DNA from: Stomatohabitans albus
GTDB taxonomy: Bacteria; Actinomycetota; Nitriliruptoria; Euzebyales; Euzebyaceae
Direction: 5' to 3'
DNA: 64,000 nt
NCBI RefSeq assembly: GCF_036336025.1
Contig: NZ_JAYKKE010000001.1
Location: forward strand, 1-64,000
The position numbers and the translations under genes were made by a program. Each line of letters begins with the position of its first letter. Positions within the stretch are counted from its first letter, which is position 1. Shown in pieces: positions 43,038-53,517 of this stretch. The notes beneath the pieces are model-generated. The model did no database searches and was not told the origin of the DNA. It saw nothing but the letters and a program-made list of their open reading frames with translations.

Positions 43038-44066
43038 TTATCGACGGTGTGAAGACACCAACACACGCTTAAGTGCCTCAAACTCTTCCAATGTTTTGCC
43101 TGAACCTATCGCAACGCAGTCGAGGGGGTTGTCAGCGACATGGATAGGCATCCCCGTTTCGTGCTTTAACCGTTCGTCGAGACCTTGGAGCAGGGCGCCT
43201 CCTCCGGTAAGCACGATGCCCTTATCCATGATGTCTGCGGCAAGTTCTGGAGGGGTTCGATCCAGGGTGTTCTTCACGGCAGCCACAATGGAGTTCACGG
43301 GTTCTTCAATGGCACGCCGGATTTCTTCAGCACTGATAATGATTGTTTTAGGGAGGCCGCTGACCAGGTCACGGCCACGGATCTCTGCGTGACTCTCAAC
43401 AGGCATAGGGAAGGCTGAGCCGATAGCAATTTTGATTTCCTCGGCGGTACGTTCACCCAGCATCAGGCTGTATTCCTTCTTGACGTAGTTGATGATGCTC
43501 TCATCTAACTCGTCACCACCGATGCGGATGCTGGCACTTGTCACGATGCCACCCAAGCTGACGACTGCAACCTCAGTGGTACCACCACCGATGTCAACAA
43601 CCATATTTCCTGCTGGTTCATGCACCGGCAGACCCGCACCAATGGCTGCCGCCATTGGTTCTTCAACGATGTAGGCGGCACGGGCACCAGCTTGGATACT
43701 CGCTTCTTCAACGGCACGTTGCTCCACACCGGTGATACCGCTGGGAACACAAACCACAACACGCGGTTTGTTGAGCCAGGTTAAATAGGTGCGCTTGTGT
43801 ACTTTTCTGATGAAGTAGTTGAGCATTTTTTCGGTCACATCAAAGTCAGCGATGACCCCATCTTTTAGGGGGCGGATGGCGACGATGTGACTGGGGGTAC
43901 GCCCAATCATGCGCTTGGCTTCTGCGCCGACGGCAAGAATCTCTCCGTTACGGCTGTTGATGGCGACGACGCTTGGTTCATTTAGAACAATGCCACGGCC
44001 GCGCACGTACACCAACGTATTTGCCGTACCCAAATCGACCGCGATATCACGGCCAAAGATCGGCAT
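43038..44066 (-). CDS. mreB: Actin-like protein MreB
   Basis: 342 residues from ATG 44066, the family length. The nucleotide fold motifs are [30 protein letters not shown] and [11 protein letters not shown]. It polymerises under the membrane and directs lateral wall synthesis. An in-frame ATG at 44114 would add 16 residues; neither start has a clear ribosome site. It heads the mreBCD-mrdA-rodA operon. Confidence 0.95.
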   Translation of the reverse strand: MPIFGRDIAVDLGTANTLVYVRGRGIVLNEPSVVAINSRNGEILAVGAEAKRMIGRTPSHIVAIRPLKDGVIADFDVTEKMLNYFIRKVHKRTYLTWLNKPRVVVCVPSGITGVEQRAVEEASIQAGARAAYIVEEPMAAAIGAGLPVHEPAGNMVVDIGGGTTEVAVVSLGGIVTSASIRIGGDELDESIINYVKKEYSLMLGERTAEEIKIAIGSAFPMPVESHAEIRGRDLVSGLPKTIIISAEEIRRAIEEPVNSIVAAVKNTLDRTPPELAADIMDKGIVLTGGGALLQGLDERLKHETGMPIHVADNPLDCVAIGSGKTLEEFEALKRVLVSSHRR

Positions 44067-44223
44067 ATTGCTCAGTTGTGCTGGGGAAGCTGCGGACACT
44101 GGTGCTCTCTGCATTCAATGGGAATAGGACAGCCCAAGATTCTACCCGGATACACCAACAATGGCGGAAACCTTCTTTCGTGTCCTAACGGCCGGGTGAA
44201 CCATTGGTCGAGTCTTTACCCTC

Positions 44224-45531
44224 TTACGCTGGCGGTTCGGCGAGCAGGTCACGAATGGCGCCCACAAGGTACAAGCTGCCGGTGACCACAATCGCATCAC
44301 TATGGTCAGATCGGGTCAGATTAGTCGCGGCGTCAAAGGCAGCTTCGACGTCATTCAAACAGTGGACGTCCTTACCTCGAGCCTTGAGCACATCACATAA
44401 GCGTGCCGGGTCTCCAGCACGACTTGAAGGTGGTGTCGTGACCACAATCACATCTGCTAAATCAGCGATTATCGCTGCTGACGTCTCAATATCTTTGTCA
44501 GCGACCATGCCGATTAACAAAACTGTTCGTTCAAAGGAAAAATCTTGCTTAAGGGTTTGCGCGAGGGTTTCCATGCCTGCGGGATTATGGGCGCCGTCAA
44601 GCAGTACAAGGGGTTCACCATCACGGTAAATTCGCTCTAAACGCCCAGGGCTCTTGGCATGCACGAAACCTTCACGGACAAGTTCAGCGTTGAGTTCAGC
44701 CTCAAAATCAAAGAGTGCTTCAACTGCGGCGTAGGCCAATGTGGCATTGATCGCTTGATGGTGGCCAAGGAGTGGCAAGAAAATCTCGGTGGTTTCTCCA
44801 CCTACGCCCCTGATGTCGATCATTTGGCCGCCTACGGCAAGTTCGCGTCCGGCTAATTCAAAATCTTCACCGTATACCTTTAAGGTTGCGCTCACCGCAT
44901 CACAGCGTTCACGAATAATCGCCATAACGTCGGGGTGTTGAGGAGCACAAATGACGGTTGATTCAGGATCAATGACCGCGGCCTTTTCCTTCGCTTTAGC
45001 AACCAAGGTGTCACCAAGTTCAGGATGGTCCATTGCGATGGGGGTGATGATCACCACATCGTTATGCCCGACGTTAGTGGCATCCCATTTGCCTCCCATG
45101 CCGGCTTCAAGGACCGCAACATTAACGGGTACGTCTGCAAAATAGGCAAACGCCAGACCGGTAAGTGCCTCAAAATAGCTCACCGTGCCATGGCCACTTC
45201 CATCGGCTACCGCGAGAAAAGGGGTAAGAAGTTGGGTGATGCGTAATAAATCGTTATCACTGATGGGTTCCCCATTAACCCGGATTCGTTCGTTAACAAC
45301 CTGGAGATGGGGACTGGTATAGGAGCCCACCGTCAAGTTAAACGCCTGTAGCAATGTGGCGGCCATCAATGTGGTTGAAGTTTTCCCATTTGTACCGACC
45401 ACGTGCACGATAGGGGCGTTGGTCTCCGGGTTCCCCATCGCATTAGTCAGGGCTTGGATACGTTCTAACCCCGGTTTAATCACCTCAGGAATACGGGCAT
45501 AGAGCTGGGCGACCGCATCTTGGTAGGTCAT
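44224..45531 (-). CDS. folC: Folylpolyglutamate / dihydrofolate synthase
   Basis: 435 residues. It adds glutamate to folates, ATP-dependent. The P-loop GTNGKTSTT, the Mur-ligase signature DGAHNPAGM and HPELGD are present. The ATG at 45531 gives the family length; a GTG at 45561 or a longer frame are possible. It starts 74 bases after the preceding unknown gene and ends about 150 bases before mreB. Confidence 0.94.
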   Translation of the reverse strand: MTYQDAVAQLYARIPEVIKPGLERIQALTNAMGNPETNAPIVHVVGTNGKTSTTLMAATLLQAFNLTVGSYTSPHLQVVNERIRVNGEPISDNDLLRITQLLTPFLAVADGSGHGTVSYFEALTGLAFAYFADVPVNVAVLEAGMGGKWDATNVGHNDVVIITPIAMDHPELGDTLVAKAKEKAAVIDPESTVICAPQHPDVMAIIRERCDAVSATLKVYGEDFELAGRELAVGGQMIDIRGVGGETTEIFLPLLGHHQAINATLAYAAVEALFDFEAELNAELVREGFVHAKSPGRLERIYRDGEPLVLLDGAHNPAGMETLAQTLKQDFSFERTVLLIGMVADKDIETSAAIIADLADVIVVTTPPSSRAGDPARLCDVLKARGKDVHCLNDVEAAFDAATNLTRSDHSDAIVVTGSLYLVGAIRDLLAEPPA

Positions 45532-45605
45532 CGGAATAGCTAAGTCATCAAATTGGGACACACCAGATCCAATCACAGGACAATCATTTCGGGTACGAGG
45601 AACAA

Positions 45606-46676
45606 TTAAAACGGCGACCCAAACATGAAGTACCAGACCACGGCACATGCGAGTGCCACGGAGAGCAACACAAAGATAACCCCAAGCCACGCACCGGATT
45701 CTTTGCCATCATCGTCGAGTTCAACAGGCTCATCTACCAGCGCAGGGTATGGTGCAGGCGGTTCGGCAGGTTCAGCCACGGACGGAGGTAGACCTACTTC
45801 GGGAGCCTCTTCGGGTGTGGTGATGGGTTCCATGCGTCCCGTCGCAAACCGAGCGGCAGCTTCATCAACCTCATCGTGTTGTTCAAAGGAGGTTTGAATA
45901 GCGGTTTGTTCAGGGCGGGGTGCAACTGGAAAGCCATGCACTTGAGATTCAATGAACCCTGGTGGCTGTGCCTGCGCGTCTAGTGAGGAGACACCCACGG
46001 CAGGCGTCGCATGATCGACCGGTACTTGGCTAATGACAAGGTGTTCTAAATCTGGCTGCACATACTCATCGGGGGTGAGGAGTTGTGGCAGCACCTGATC
46101 AACGGCTGCGGTTGAAGTACGGCCCACCAACCCAACGATGGCACGGGCTTTGGTCTCGATTTCGTCGATGAGCTCGAGAATCTGCGCCTCATTACGGCGA
46201 ACACAAATCACGGCGCTTCCTAAGTCGCCATTCACGACCTGTTCACGAGCTTTCCCACAGGTGTGCGCATAGAGACGCCAGAACTGTTTAATCGCCGTGC
46301 CCATTTCTAGGACCATCTGATCAACAACCGGGTCTATGGGGGCTGGTTTACCCGACACATGCATCGCCCGTTTTGCCCCAAGTGTGACGGCCTGGTGCGC
46401 GTCACGGGCTACATCAACGTCACTCATTTGCCCATATAAGATCAGCTCAAGGATGGGCACACCTGGCAAACTCGGCCGATTGATCCCCAGCGGTGCAATT
46501 GCTTTCCAGTACGTGCGTACAACCCGCGGGAGACCGCTTTTACCTGCCCTACCCCAAATCTCGAATTGACGAAGGACCGGCTGGGGGGCTTTGCCCATCA
46601 ACTTTCCGGTGGCATAGGGTAGTCCCGTAAGCGTAAGCGCAGTGACATACGATCCGATTTGATCGGCAGGCTTCAT
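45606..46676 (-). CDS. Unknown protein with C-terminal membrane anchor
   Basis: 356 residues, not recognised. The N-terminal 200 residues are soluble and mixed alpha/beta or alpha, without catalytic motif that I can name. A Pro/Glu-rich linker follows (about 210-310, EVGLPPSVAEPAEPPAPYPA in parts), and a single C-terminal helix (about 330-350, AWLGVIFVLLSVALACAVVWYF in parts) ends with SPF. Topology suggests a tail-anchored protein with its bulk in the cytosol. It lies 4 bases after valS and before folC in a conserved backbone, so co-expression is likely. Confidence 0.8.
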   Translation of the reverse strand: MKPADQIGSYVTALTLTGLPYATGKLMGKAPQPVLRQFEIWGRAGKSGLPRVVRTYWKAIAPLGINRPSLPGVPILELILYGQMSDVDVARDAHQAVTLGAKRAMHVSGKPAPIDPVVDQMVLEMGTAIKQFWRLYAHTCGKAREQVVNGDLGSAVICVRRNEAQILELIDEIETKARAIVGLVGRTSTAAVDQVLPQLLTPDEYVQPDLEHLVISQVPVDHATPAVGVSSLDAQAQPPGFIESQVHGFPVAPRPEQTAIQTSFEQHDEVDEAAARFATGRMEPITTPEEAPEVGLPPSVAEPAEPPAPYPALVDEPVELDDDGKESGAWLGVIFVLLSVALACAVVWYFMFGSPF

Positions 46677-46680
46677 AGGG

Positions 46681-49311
46681 TTAGTTCTCCAACTGAGCGG
46701 TCAAGGTTGCAATTGCAGCAGTCCATTGCTCTACCTTGGCACGTTCGGCATCTACGAGCTCCTTGGGGGCGTTGGCAACGAATCGTTCATTAGCCAATTT
46801 CCCTTCGGCGCGTTTCAACTCGGCCTTGGCCTCGGTCAGTTCCTTAGCGAGCCGTTCTTGTTCAGCTTTAGTATCAACCAGACCGTCCAAGCTGACCGTG
46901 TAGACAACCTGTCCAACGGGGACATCTGCACATACCCCATCAAGGTTGTGCACATCTGTGCTTATCGTCAGCGTTTCGATACCGGCCAGGCGGCAAATCC
47001 CGTCTGCGGCAGCCTCTAATTGTGTCTGCATCTCCGCAGGAACTTGGACGTGGGCCTTCACCTGAGTGCGTGGTGAAAGGTTGTAATTGGCCCGTAACCG
47101 ACGCAGTTCGGTTACCCCACCTTGAATAGATTTAAAGGTTGCTTCGGCGTCAGCATCAGCCTTCCCAGCGTGCGTTGGCCATGCGGCTCGCATAATCGTG
47201 GTGGTATCTGCCTCCCCAAGTGCATCCAGCCCACGGAGACTGCGCCAAATCACTTCGGTAACGAATGGCATCATCGGGTGAAGGGCACGCATGGTGACAT
47301 CAAGTACATGGACGAGGACCGCCTTTACCTGTTCGTCTGTGCGACCCTTGGCTAATTCAAGGTACCAGTCTGCAAACTCATCCCATATGAAGTGATAGAG
47401 CCGGCGAACGGCAGGGCTGATATCCCACCCATCTAAACTGGTGTTTACCGAGGCAATCGTGTCGTGCAGCCGACTGATAATCCAGCGGTCTTCAAGGGTG
47501 GTTAATCCAGCTTGTACGGTCGTTGCGGCCTGGTCAGGGTGTATCCCATTCGCCGTTTGGGTCACCATACGCGCCACATTCCACAACTTATTCGCAAACC
47601 GGCGGCCACCTTCTACCCACTCTTCGGCAATAGGAACATCTGAACCTGGTGTGGCCGAACGCAACAGCGCAAACCGCAATGCGTCAGCCCCATGCTTATC
47701 AATCAGCTCAATCGGGTCCATCACATTGCCCAAGCTCTTGCTCATCTTGGCCCCGAACTTATCGCGGACCAGACCGTGGTTAACTACGGTGGAAAAGGGT
47801 AGTTGGTTCGTCGTAGTCAGGGCCATCATGAGCATTCGGCTCACCCAGAAGGTATTGATGTCATAGCCGGTGACAAGAACCGATGTGGGGTACCACGTTG
47901 CTAATTCAGGGGTGTGTTCTGGCCAGCCCATAATGACAAATGGCCACAGTCCCGATGAAAACCACGTATCCAACACATCAGGATCACGGGTCAAGCCGAG
48001 ACGTTCAATCTCGTCGGGGCTTGGGTCTTCTTCATGCACATGCACATTACCCTCACGGTCATACCATGCGGGAATCTGGTGCCCCCACCACAGCTGACGA
48101 GAAATGCACCAGTCGTGGGTATTACCAAGCCATTCGCGCATCTGTGCGTGACCACGTTCAGGCACAAACACCACATCATGGCGTTCACTCGCCTCAAGGG
48201 CACGTTTGGCCATTTCACTCGTATCAACAAACCACTGTTCACTCAGGCGCGGTTCGATGGGCACCTTTGTCCGGTCGGAGTGACCTACTTGGTGTTCATG
48301 AGGTTCAACTTTGACCAGCAGGCCGTCACGTTCAAGGTCTTTCACAATTTGTTTGCGCGCCTCAAACCGATCCATACCTGCATATACGCCACCTTGCTCA
48401 TTGATCGTGGCGTCAGGGTTCATCACATTGAGTACCTCAAGGTGGTGGCGTTCACCGATTTGCCAGTCGTTCGGGTCGTGGGCAGGCGTGACTTTTACCG
48501 CTCCGGTTCCAAATTCACGGTCCACATGGTCATCGGCAACTACTGGAATCCGCCGGTTTGTAAAGGGTGTGAGCACTTCTTTACCAATCATGTGGCTATA
48601 GCGCTCATCCTTGGGGTTGACGGCGACACCTGTATCACCCAGTAACGTTTCTGGTCGAGTGGTCGCCACCACAATCGGAGTGCCGTCCTCGTCGGCTGGG
48701 CGGAAGGTGAAATAGGTCAGCGTGCCTTGAACAGTTTTGTGTTCAACTTCAATATCACTGATGGCACTTTGTGAAACCGGATCCCAGTTAATGAGCCGTA
48801 AGCCACGATAAATAAGGCCACGGTCGTAGTAGTCACAAAAGACCTTACGGACGGCACGGTTACGTTGCTCGTCAAGGGTGAATGCTTCTCGATCCCAGTC
48901 ACATGAGGCGCCTAAACGACGAAGCTGGCGTAAAATCTCGCCGCCGCTCTGTTCGCGCCAAGCCCATACCCGCTCCAAAAACTGTTCGCGGCCAAGGTCG
49001 CGGCGAGACAGCCCTTCTTCGGCCAATTGTTGCTCCACTTTGACTTGAGTCGCAATACCGGCATGGTCGGTACCTGGGAACCACACTGCATTTTTGCCTT
49101 GCATCCGCGCACGACGGGTAAACACATCTTGGAAGGTCATGTCCAAGGCGTGCCCAACATGTAAGACCCCAGTCACATTGGGTGGTGGAATCACGATGGC
49201 GAATGGTTCGCCTTCGTCATCAGGTTCTGCATGGAAGAACTTACTGGTCTCCCACCAGGAATAGAGCGGGGTTTCTAACGTGTCGGGTTCATAGGGGCGT
49301 GCCAAGGTCAT
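46681..49311 (-). CDS. valS: Valyl-tRNA synthetase
   Basis: 876 residues, normal length. Class I motifs: PPPNVTGVLHVGHAL (HIGH) and GAKMSKSLGN (KMSKS). The editing domain lies between (TTRPETLLGDTG), and a C-terminal coiled coil (about 805-875) is visible. No T-box-like leader is present in the 83-base gap to clpX. Confidence 0.97.
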   Translation of the reverse strand: MTLARPYEPDTLETPLYSWWETSKFFHAEPDDEGEPFAIVIPPPNVTGVLHVGHALDMTFQDVFTRRARMQGKNAVWFPGTDHAGIATQVKVEQQLAEEGLSRRDLGREQFLERVWAWREQSGGEILRQLRRLGASCDWDREAFTLDEQRNRAVRKVFCDYYDRGLIYRGLRLINWDPVSQSAISDIEVEHKTVQGTLTYFTFRPADEDGTPIVVATTRPETLLGDTGVAVNPKDERYSHMIGKEVLTPFTNRRIPVVADDHVDREFGTGAVKVTPAHDPNDWQIGERHHLEVLNVMNPDATINEQGGVYAGMDRFEARKQIVKDLERDGLLVKVEPHEHQVGHSDRTKVPIEPRLSEQWFVDTSEMAKRALEASERHDVVFVPERGHAQMREWLGNTHDWCISRQLWWGHQIPAWYDREGNVHVHEEDPSPDEIERLGLTRDPDVLDTWFSSGLWPFVIMGWPEHTPELATWYPTSVLVTGYDINTFWVSRMLMMALTTTNQLPFSTVVNHGLVRDKFGAKMSKSLGNVMDPIELIDKHGADALRFALLRSATPGSDVPIAEEWVEGGRRFANKLWNVARMVTQTANGIHPDQAATTVQAGLTTLEDRWIISRLHDTIASVNTSLDGWDISPAVRRLYHFIWDEFADWYLELAKGRTDEQVKAVLVHVLDVTMRALHPMMPFVTEVIWRSLRGLDALGEADTTTIMRAAWPTHAGKADADAEATFKSIQGGVTELRRLRANYNLSPRTQVKAHVQVPAEMQTQLEAAADGICRLAGIETLTISTDVHNLDGVCADVPVGQVVYTVSLDGLVDTKAEQERLAKELTEAKAELKRAEGKLANERFVANAPKELVDAERAKVEQWTAAIATLTAQLEN

Positions 49312-49394
49312 AAGGCAGTCGATTCTATTGCTCAGCGCACTGATCGACTTGGCTTATCCCTGCCTTTTCAACAGGGTGCAGACCCAGTTGTACC

Positions 49395-50660
49395 CTAGGC
49401 GATACGCCGACGACTGGCCGTTGAACTATCGCGGGGTACGAGGGTGGGATTGGTGCGTTTGTGCACAACTTCGGCATTCACCACAACCGTATCCACGTCA
49501 TCACGACTTGGGACTTCATACATCGTGTTCAACAAGATTTCTTCCAAGATGGCGCGTAACCCACGGGCGCCCGTACCACGCAACATAGCCAATTCAGCAA
49601 TGGCGTCTAACCCGTCAGCCGAGATGTCAAGGGTCACGCCATCCATACCAAAGCTCTTTTGGTACTGCTTGACCAAAGCATTCTTCGGTTCTGTCAAAAT
49701 CTGGATAAGGGTGGCTTTATCCAACTCGTCGACCGTTGTCATGACCGGGAGACGCCCGATGAATTCGGGAATCATGCCATACTTCACCAAGTCCTCTGGC
49801 AAGACGGCACGGTGAATGTCATCAATTGAGAGGTCTTGTCGTTGGTCATGCTGGCTACCACTAAAGCCAACCACGTTCGTGCCCAATCGCGCACGTACAA
49901 CTTCATCTAGTCCAGAGAACGCCCCGGCACAGATAAACAAGATATTGGTGGTGTCGATGTTCACGAAGTCCTGATGTGGGTGTTTACGTCCCCCTTGGGG
50001 CGGTACGGAGCACACCGTGCCTTCAAGGATTTTTAGGAGGGCCTGCTGCACACCTTCCCCGCTCACATCACGGGTAATGGAAGGGTTTTCACTCTTGCGG
50101 GCGACCTTGTCAATTTCGTCGATATAGATAATGCCGTGTTGGGCACGTTCAACATCATGGTCTGCGGCTTGGAGGAGCCGTAGCACGATATTTTCGACAT
50201 CCTCGCCGACATATCCGGCTTCCGTGAGGGTTGTGGCATCAGCAATCGCAAAGGGCACATCCAACAACCGAGCAAGGGTTTGGGCCAACAGCGTTTTCCC
50301 GCTACCTGTGGGACCTAGGAGCAAGATATTCGACTTGCTCATTTCCACGTCAGTATCTGTGTTGTTACGCAGGCGCTTGTAATGGTTATAGACAGCCACA
50401 CTGAGTGTTTTTTTGGCATCGTCCTGGCCAACAACCCAGCGATCAAGGAACTCTGTGATTTCCTTTGGCTTGGGAAGATCGCTTTCAGAAGCCACCGCAA
50501 CTGGTTTCGGAGCTTCTTCTTTCATGATTTGGTTGCACAGGTCAATGCACTCATCACAGATATAGGCGCTGCCACCTGCGATCAGTTTGCGAACCTGTTT
50601 TTGAGAGTGCCCACAAAACGAGCACTTCAACAGGTCGGCACCCTCACCAAATTTCGGCAT
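49395..50660 (-). CDS. clpX: ATP-dependent Clp protease ATPase subunit ClpX
   Basis: 421 residues. The N-terminal zinc finger is C-x2-C-x18-C-x2-C ([16 protein letters not shown]), the Walker A is GPTGSGKT, the Walker [10 protein letters not shown], and sensor residues [10 protein letters not shown]. It unfolds substrates for ClpP. It lies downstream of clpP with a terminator between, so it probably also has its own promoter. Confidence 0.97.
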   Translation of the reverse strand: MPKFGEGADLLKCSFCGHSQKQVRKLIAGGSAYICDECIDLCNQIMKEEAPKPVAVASESDLPKPKEITEFLDRWVVGQDDAKKTLSVAVYNHYKRLRNNTDTDVEMSKSNILLLGPTGSGKTLLAQTLARLLDVPFAIADATTLTEAGYVGEDVENIVLRLLQAADHDVERAQHGIIYIDEIDKVARKSENPSITRDVSGEGVQQALLKILEGTVCSVPPQGGRKHPHQDFVNIDTTNILFICAGAFSGLDEVVRARLGTNVVGFSGSQHDQRQDLSIDDIHRAVLPEDLVKYGMIPEFIGRLPVMTTVDELDKATLIQILTEPKNALVKQYQKSFGMDGVTLDISADGLDAIAELAMLRGTGARGLRAILEEILLNTMYEVPSRDDVDTVVVNAEVVHKRTNPTLVPRDSSTASRRRIA

Positions 50661-50753
50661 GTTGACCTTTCAACGTCGTAACTCAGGGAATAGAGATTAT
50701 AGCTAAGGGTGACAACACAAAACTGGAGGCACCCCGGCTAGTGGACATGAAAA

Positions 50754-50776
50754 ACGCCCGTAATGTTATCGGGCGT
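50754..50776 (-). terminator. Terminator after clpP
   Basis: Read on the minus strand: ACGCCCG-N9-CGGGCGT followed by TTTTT. It sits 19 bases past the clpP stop, between clpP and clpX. Confidence 0.9.
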
Positions 50777-50794
50777 TCTCCATCACCAAACTGA

Positions 50795-51475
50795 TTATCG
50801 TGCAGCGCCACCGGCAGGTAGGTCGCCGCCGCCAATGTCTCGAGGCCCGCTGTCAGGCATCGGCGTTGCCTGACCAGGGCCGCCTTGGGCTCGACGGTTT
50901 TGAATGATCTCATCCACCAACCCATAGGCCACCGCCTCTTGGGCGTTCAAAATGTAGTCACGCTCGGTGTCCGCATTAATTTCAGCCTTTGTTTTGCCGG
51001 TTGCGTTAGCGAGAATGGTGTCGAGGGCGTCACGGATACGTTCAACTTCACGAGCTGCGATTTCAATATCTGAGCTTTGCCCCTGTGCCCCACCGCTGGG
51101 TTGGTGAATAAGGACGCGAGCATGGGGCAAAATAAAGCGTTTACCTGGCTCACCAGCTGCAAGAAGCACCGCGGCTGCACTGGCTGCTTGACCCATGCAA
51201 ATCGTGCTGACCTTAGGTTTAATGAAGTTCATCGTGTCAAAAATGCCAAGCGCACTTGTCACGCTACCGCCAGGACTGTTGATGTATAAGTTGATGTCCT
51301 TATCTGGGTCTTCCCCTTCTAAGTGCAACAACTGGGCCATCACGACATTGGCAATTTCATCATTGATGGGTGTGCCCAAAAAGATGATCCGGTCTTTCAG
51401 TAAGCGGCTAAAAATATCAAATGAACGCTCACCACGGTTCGTTTGTTCAATAACAGTAGGGACCAGATAGCTCAT
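50795..51475 (-). CDS. clpP: ATP-dependent Clp protease proteolytic subunit
   Basis: 226 residues. Catalytic Ser is in [10 protein letters not shown], His in [10 protein letters not shown], and the Asp follows near the C-terminal third. A disordered Gly/Pro tail of about 30 residues ends the protein. AAGGAG precedes the ATG at 51475 by 5 bases; a longer frame to 51505 is less likely. Only one clpP is present, where many actinobacteria carry clpP1 and clpP2 in tandem. Confidence 0.95.
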   Translation of the reverse strand: MSYLVPTVIEQTNRGERSFDIFSRLLKDRIIFLGTPINDEIANVVMAQLLHLEGEDPDKDINLYINSPGGSVTSALGIFDTMNFIKPKVSTICMGQAASAAAVLLAAGEPGKRFILPHARVLIHQPSGGAQGQSSDIEIAAREVERIRDALDTILANATGKTKAEINADTERDYILNAQEAVAYGLVDEIIQNRRAQGGPGQATPMPDSGPRDIGGGDLPAGGAAR

Positions 51476-51505
51476 GGGCACTCCTTCAAAAAGACTGGTA
51501 TCCAA

Positions 51506-52927
51506 TTAGGCGTTATCGCCTTCGTTGTCTGGTGTGGGGTCTTCTTTGGCTGGTTCAGACTCGCCACCTTCCGGTGCGCCATCAACCGCTACGGGCGTCT
51601 CATCTGCTGGCTCTTCAGATTCGATTGCCGGTGGTTCGTTGGTGATGGTGACGGCGTCCATTAAGAAATCAATAGCCTTGCGCCGCAAAGCATCGGTAAC
51701 GAGTGCACCCACATTTTCTTGGGCAAACATCACCTTGGCGATCTCTTCAGGGTCACGGTTCAGGCGACGGGCTTGGGCCACAACTTCAGCCGTTAAGTCC
51801 TCATTTTCAATGCTGAGGTCCTGCTCACGGGCAATCGCATCAACAAAGAGCTGGGCACGCACCGTAGCTGTGGCTTCTTCACGAACACGGTCCATCAATG
51901 ATTCAACATCACCGCCAGCGGCCATGGCAACAAACTGGTTGAAGTCTAGGCCGGAACGTTCAGCCTGAGATGCCAAGATATTGAGCTGATGACGAACCTC
52001 ATGGTCAATCAAGCTTTCCGGTACTTCATATTCGAGATCTTCGGTCAACGTGGCAACGACGTAGGCACGACGGTTGGCATGTGCCATCGCGATCTTATTC
52101 TTTGCCAAGTCGTCCTTTAAGTCCTCACGTAGTTCTGCGATGGTGTCAAATTCGCTTGCGGTGAGGGCAAAATCGTCATCGAGATCGGGTAGGTTGCGCT
52201 GCTTCACCTCGGTAACGTCACAATGGAACTGCAACTCCTTACCCGCAAGCCGTTCACCAAATTCTGGACCGAGGGTGTCAGTGAAGTCGAATGATTCACC
52301 CGCTTTGACACCGAGGATGGCCGTGTCCATGACACTGTCACTGGCTTCTTCGGGAACCTGGAAAACAAGGTCGTTTGCGCTTGCCTCAGGGACAACTTCA
52401 CCTTCGTATTTACCTTCAATTGTTAAGGTAACCAAGTCATTAGCCTGCACGCCACGGTCAACAGTTTCAAGCTCAGCAAAGCGTTCACGTAGCTGTTCTA
52501 ACGCCTGGTCAACTTCTTCGTCGTTCAGTTCCCACTCAGGCCCGTCGAGTTCGAGTCCTTCAAGGTTGGGTAGTTCAATGACAGGAAGGACATCAAAAAC
52601 GACTTCCAACTCGGCGCCTTCAGCTGAATCGAAGGATTTAACATCGACGCTGGGCTGCGCCACAGGGTTTAAGTCGTGTTCTTCGAGCGCGGAACCAATC
52701 CAACCGTTAATGCCTTGACGTAAGGCCTCATCGTTAACGGCCTGTTCGCCAACACGACTGCGTACGAGCTTCGTAGGCACCTTCCCTGGGCGGAAACCAG
52801 GCACACGCACCTGCTGGCTAAGCACCACAAGGGCCGTTTCAATGGCTTCAGCTATAGCATCGGCAGGCACATTGACGGTGAGCTCACGGCGGGTTTGACT
52901 GACTTCTTTGACGGTAGAGGTGACCAC
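51506..52927 (-). CDS. tig: Trigger factor
   Basis: 473 residues. Ribosome-associated chaperone: an N-terminal ribosome-binding domain with GFRPGKVP, PPIase domain (about 165-245), and helical C-terminal part. The tail (440-473) is Glu/Pro-rich. The first gene of the tig-clpP pair; the clpP start is 31 bases after its stop. Confidence 0.95.
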   Translation of the reverse strand: MVTSTVKEVSQTRRELTVNVPADAIAEAIETALVVLSQQVRVPGFRPGKVPTKLVRSRVGEQAVNDEALRQGINGWIGSALEEHDLNPVAQPSVDVKSFDSAEGAELEVVFDVLPVIELPNLEGLELDGPEWELNDEEVDQALEQLRERFAELETVDRGVQANDLVTLTIEGKYEGEVVPEASANDLVFQVPEEASDSVMDTAILGVKAGESFDFTDTLGPEFGERLAGKELQFHCDVTEVKQRNLPDLDDDFALTASEFDTIAELREDLKDDLAKNKIAMAHANRRAYVVATLTEDLEYEVPESLIDHEVRHQLNILASQAERSGLDFNQFVAMAAGGDVESLMDRVREEATATVRAQLFVDAIAREQDLSIENEDLTAEVVAQARRLNRDPEEIAKVMFAQENVGALVTDALRRKAIDFLMDAVTITNEPPAIESEEPADETPVAVDGAPEGGESEPAKEDPTPDNEGDNA

Positions 52928-53027
52928 TTGGTTTGACCTTTTCTGCAGGTTCTGGAACTAAAATAAAGGTGCACAAGCGTGCCCTGGACCAACGATGTTA
53001 GCGGCTAGGGGAAACCCTCACCGAAGA

Positions 53028-53228
53028 CTACGCCTCAGTATCGTGCTCAGGAATTTGAAGGTCGAAACGATCAGCACAATCCGGACAACGATAGGCCACC
53101 CAATCACCAGGTTCGTCACCTTCTGGAGGTGCTGGTCGCAACCGGTAACACCGTCCTAAGCACTCGACGCACGTGATGTGGTCAGGTGCCAAGGCTGGCC
53201 CAGCTGGCGGCAGATCAATGGGTTCCAT
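53028..53228 (-). CDS. Small zinc-ribbon protein
   Basis: About 66 residues from ATG 53228. Two Cys pairs, CVECLGRC and CPDC, form a likely zinc ribbon; the rest is acidic. I do not recognise the family beyond that. The start is unclear: in-frame ATGs at 53255 and 53312 also lack ribosome sites. It precedes tig on the same strand. A role in RNA or DNA binding is only an inference from the fold. Confidence 0.65.
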   Translation of the reverse strand: MEPIDLPPAGPALAPDHITCVECLGRCYRLRPAPPEGDEPGDWVAYRCPDCADRFDLQIPEHDTEA

Positions 53229-53330
53229 AATTAAGGAGCGTACCGTGGCTGTCATCGGTGCTAATGAATCAATGTCATATCTGAGTGTGGTAGCCACGCT
53301 ATTTGCTGGCATACTGGCACAGCGTTATTC

Positions 53331-53402
53331 GCGGGCGTTGTCCAATGGCTAAGACCTCAGCCTTCCAAGCTGATGATGCCGGTTCGATTCCGGTCGCCCG
53401 CT
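53331..53402 (+). tRNA. tRNA-Gly (anticodon TCC)
   Basis: Acceptor GCGGGCG/CGCCCGC, anticodon loop CTTCCAA on the stem CAGC/GCTG, T-arm CGGTTCGATTCCG. CCA is not encoded. It reads GGA and GGG codons. A very strong terminator follows within 25 bases. Confidence 0.94.
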
Positions 53403-53423
53403 CTCTCTGCCGCTCTACAGCGG

Positions 53424-53472
53424 TAAAACATAATCGGCGTGCTGGGTCTACCAGCACGCCGATTATGTTTTA
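53424..53472. terminator. Bidirectional terminator with a perfect 22-bp stem
   Basis: Arms of 22 bases (TAAAACATAATCGG... and its exact complement) close on a 5-base loop GTCTA. The stem base is A-rich on one side and T-rich on the other, so both strands end in a U-tract. It serves tRNA-Gly and may stop the CWB2 gene, 45 bases past its stop. Confidence 0.9.
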
Positions 53473-53517
53473 TTTGAGCGATACCCTCAATCCGCTTCGA
53501 TGCGGCGGTACGTAAGA

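Noticed and set aside
49312-49394. T-box leader for valS
   Set aside because: The gap to clpX is downstream of clpX and only 83 bases; no T-box bulge motif or specifier stem can be seen.
52074-52718. Plus-strand frame of 214 codons opposite tig
   Set aside because: Ser-rich shadow of the acidic trigger factor sequence; no start context.
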